9,141 nucleotides of DNA from Bacteroides sp. (GTDB lineage Bacteria > Bacteroidota > Bacteroidia > Bacteroidales > GCA-2748055), in NCBI GenBank assembly GCA_011048475.1, contig DSDZ01000506.1, positions 1 through 9,141 on the forward strand. The letters are read 5' to 3'. A program made the translations under genes and the position numbers. Within the stretch, counting starts at the first letter, position 1. Every line of letters starts with the position of its first letter. The notes under the pieces were generated by a model. That model was not told the origin of the DNA. It saw only the letters and a program-made list of their open reading frames with translations, and made no database searches. This document shows, piece after piece, positions 8,384 through 9,141 of this stretch.

Positions 8384-8420
8384 CTGCCAAGTTAATCATT
8401 CGCCCAGTAACTTTTCACCC

Positions 8421-8435
8421 GGTTTTTATAAAACC
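8421..8435. repeat. Perfect 6-bp inverted repeat with 3-bp centre in the divergent intergenic region
   Basis: The sequence GGTTTTTATAAAACC is two perfect 6-bp arms (GGTTTT and AAAACC) around TAT. It lies between the divergent asmA-like and lipoprotein genes, 75 bp upstream of the asmA-like start and about 60 bp upstream of the probable lipoprotein promoter. No gene ends here, so it is not placed as a terminator. A regulator-binding site is possible, but an AT-rich chance dyad is not excluded. Confidence 0.35.
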
Positions 8436-8495
8436 ATGTGAATTTTGAACATCCGCGATCCGGGAACATTTGTTAAAAATCAACGTATACATCCA

Positions 8496-8526
8496 TTGAG
8501 AATTCTCCGAACCTGTTATAATTTTG
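8496..8526 (+). promoter_or_regulatory. Bacteroidetes-type promoter of the small lipoprotein gene
   Basis: TTG at 8496-8498 is followed after 20 bases by TAATTTTG at 8519-8526. This fits the Bacteroidetes primary-sigma pattern: a -33 TTG/TTTG element and a -7 TAnnTTTG element about 20 bases apart. The -7 box matches all fixed positions. Transcription would begin only a few bases before, or at, the ATG at 8533, which implies a very short or absent leader. Confidence 0.5.
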
Positions 8527-8532
8527 CATGTG

Positions 8533-8778
8533 ATGACGCGTCTGTTCAAGCAAGTGAAAAGTCCGATTGTGGCGGGAATAGTCTTCATCCTGCTCCTGCT
8601 GGTGCCCGCATGTAATTTCCTGGAAGAATGCGGAACCTGTGAATTTATCACCGTGGACGCAGACGGGAACAGGTCCTCCGGCACCCCCATGTTCTTCTGC
8701 GGGGATGACCTTCTGGAAAGACAGAATTCCAGTCCGGTTACAGTGGGAGGCGTCACCACCTACTGGGAATGTTATTGA
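8533..8778 (+). CDS. Small cysteine-rich lipoprotein of unknown function
   Basis: This 81-residue protein starts at ATG 8533. In-frame TTG 8524 and GTG 8530 are alternatives, but TTG 8524 overlaps the promoter -7 box. Residues 1-26 form a lipoprotein signal peptide: basic TRLFKQVK, then IVAGIVFILLLL, then the lipobox LVPAC with the lipidated cysteine at 27. The mature part is about 55 residues and holds four more cysteines: ECGTCE (33 and 36), FFCGDD (56) and WECY (80, next to last). Four periplasmic or surface cysteines could form two disulfides. The pattern CxxC, then FCG near the middle, then a C-terminal cysteine after a Val/Thr-rich strand is one I recall from small Bacteroidetes lipoproteins of unknown function. 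No enzymatic motif is seen. It is transcribed away from the asmA-like operon and toward a permease gene 146 bp downstream. The reading frame and lipobox are convincing; the role is unknown. Confidence 0.8.
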   Translation: MTRLFKQVKSPIVAGIVFILLLLVPACNFLEECGTCEFITVDADGNRSSGTPMFFCGDDLLERQNSSPVTVGGVTTYWECY

Positions 8779-8924
8779 CCTCCTTCTCATTTCCTTCTCG
8801 GGCAGGGCTCCAGATAAAAATATTTGGTTTTCCCGCATCTGGAAACTAAATTGGACGATGTTTTGTCCGGTTGTCAATTACCTTTTTAACCGATTCCGGG
8901 GAGGGAGGGCCCGGTGACTGCAAG

Positions 8925-9141
8925 ATGACATTTCCCGGTTATATCGCCGTCGGGGTTGTATTGCTGATGATCATCGCCCTGGTGAAAGAAGCCATGCGAC
9001 CTGGCCTGATCCTCTTCTCAGCCCTGGTGATCTTCATGATAACGGACATTATTTCTGCACAGGAAGCACTGGCGGGTTTTTCCAACAAGGGGATGATCAC
9101 CGTGGCACTTCTCTTTCTTGTGAGTGAAGGGGTGCGGGAAA
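8925..9141 (+). CDS. SLC13-type anion permease, N-terminal fragment cut by window edge
   Basis: From ATG 8925 the frame stays open for 72 codons to the end of the window. The protein begins MTFPGYIAVGVVLLMIIALV, a first membrane segment, and a second follows after KEAMRP (GLILFSALVIFMITDII). Then comes the signature ISAQEALAGFSNKGMITVALLFLVSEGV. The E-A-L-x-G-F-S-N-x-G-(M/V)-(I/V)-T-V block is characteristic of bacterial SLC13/ArsB-like permeases, many of which carry TrkA-C domains in the middle. Family members move dicarboxylates, sulfate or other anions across the inner membrane by sodium coupling. The substrate cannot be told from this fragment. A purine-rich GGGGAGGGAGGG lies at 8898-8909, about 15 bases before the ATG, which is rather far for a ribosome binding site. 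I found no clear promoter in the 146 bp after the lipoprotein gene, so read-through from that gene is possible. Confidence 0.82.
   Translation, partial: MTFPGYIAVGVVLLMIIALVKEAMRPGLILFSALVIFMITDIISAQEALAGFSNKGMITVALLFLVSEGVRE

Noticed and set aside
8387..8394. Minus-strand TAACTTGG as a -7 box for the asmA-like operon
   Set aside because: It has one mismatch to TAnnTTTG and no -33 element about 20 bases upstream; the asmA promoter remains unplaced.
8415..8877. Minus-strand open frames opposite the small lipoprotein gene
   Set aside because: The plus-strand frame has a signal peptide, lipobox and promoter, while the minus frames have no such features.
8819..8886. Promoter candidates for the permease: AATATTTG at 8819 and TACCTTTT at 8879
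   Set aside because: Each has one mismatch in the -7 box and neither has a TTG/TTTG element at the right distance.
8849..8887. Possible terminator after the lipoprotein gene (AATTG(G)AC pairing with GTCAATT, then TTTTT)
   Set aside because: The stem is AT-rich with a bulge and a 16-base loop, so it is too weak to call without folding and expression data.

Overview
The window looks like chromosomal DNA from a member of the Bacteroidetes (Bacteroidota) with balanced base composition. Four things point there: a DUF5916 outer-membrane-type protein with its hallmark motifs, a large AsmA-family protein with the AsmA_2-type C-terminal region, a SNF2 helicase of the type common in that phylum, and a promoter matching the Bacteroidetes TTG...TAnnTTTG pattern. 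I see no phage, transposon, CRISPR array, rRNA or tRNA.

About nine tenths of the window is one tightly packed minus-strand gene block, read from right to left. It contains an AsmA-family envelope protein (8346 to 5140), a SNF2/HepA-type helicase (5113 to 2186), the ribosome-rescue peptidyl-tRNA hydrolase ArfB (starting at 2181), and a CBM9-like plus DUF5916 exported protein that runs off the left edge. The gaps are 26 bp and 4 bp. Between arfB and the DUF5916 gene there is no gap and no stop codon: a single open frame runs from 2181 to base 1. It passes from the complete basic ArfB tail straight into a signal peptide.

Divergent from this block, on the plus strand, are a small cysteine-rich lipoprotein gene (8533 to 8778) and the first 72 codons of an SLC13-type permease (from 8925). 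The roughly 190 bp between asmA and the lipoprotein gene holds a probable lipoprotein promoter, a short perfect dyad, and a hairpin next to the asmA ribosome binding site. No stretch longer than 300 bp lacks a gene.

The genes do not form an obvious pathway. Two are envelope proteins (AsmA-like, DUF5916) and two handle nucleic acid or ribosomes (SNF2, ArfB), so co-transcription may be housekeeping rather than a dedicated system. The two points most worth following up are the missing arfB stop codon and a consensus sliding-clamp-binding peptide (QLSLF) inside the SNF2 ATPase core.
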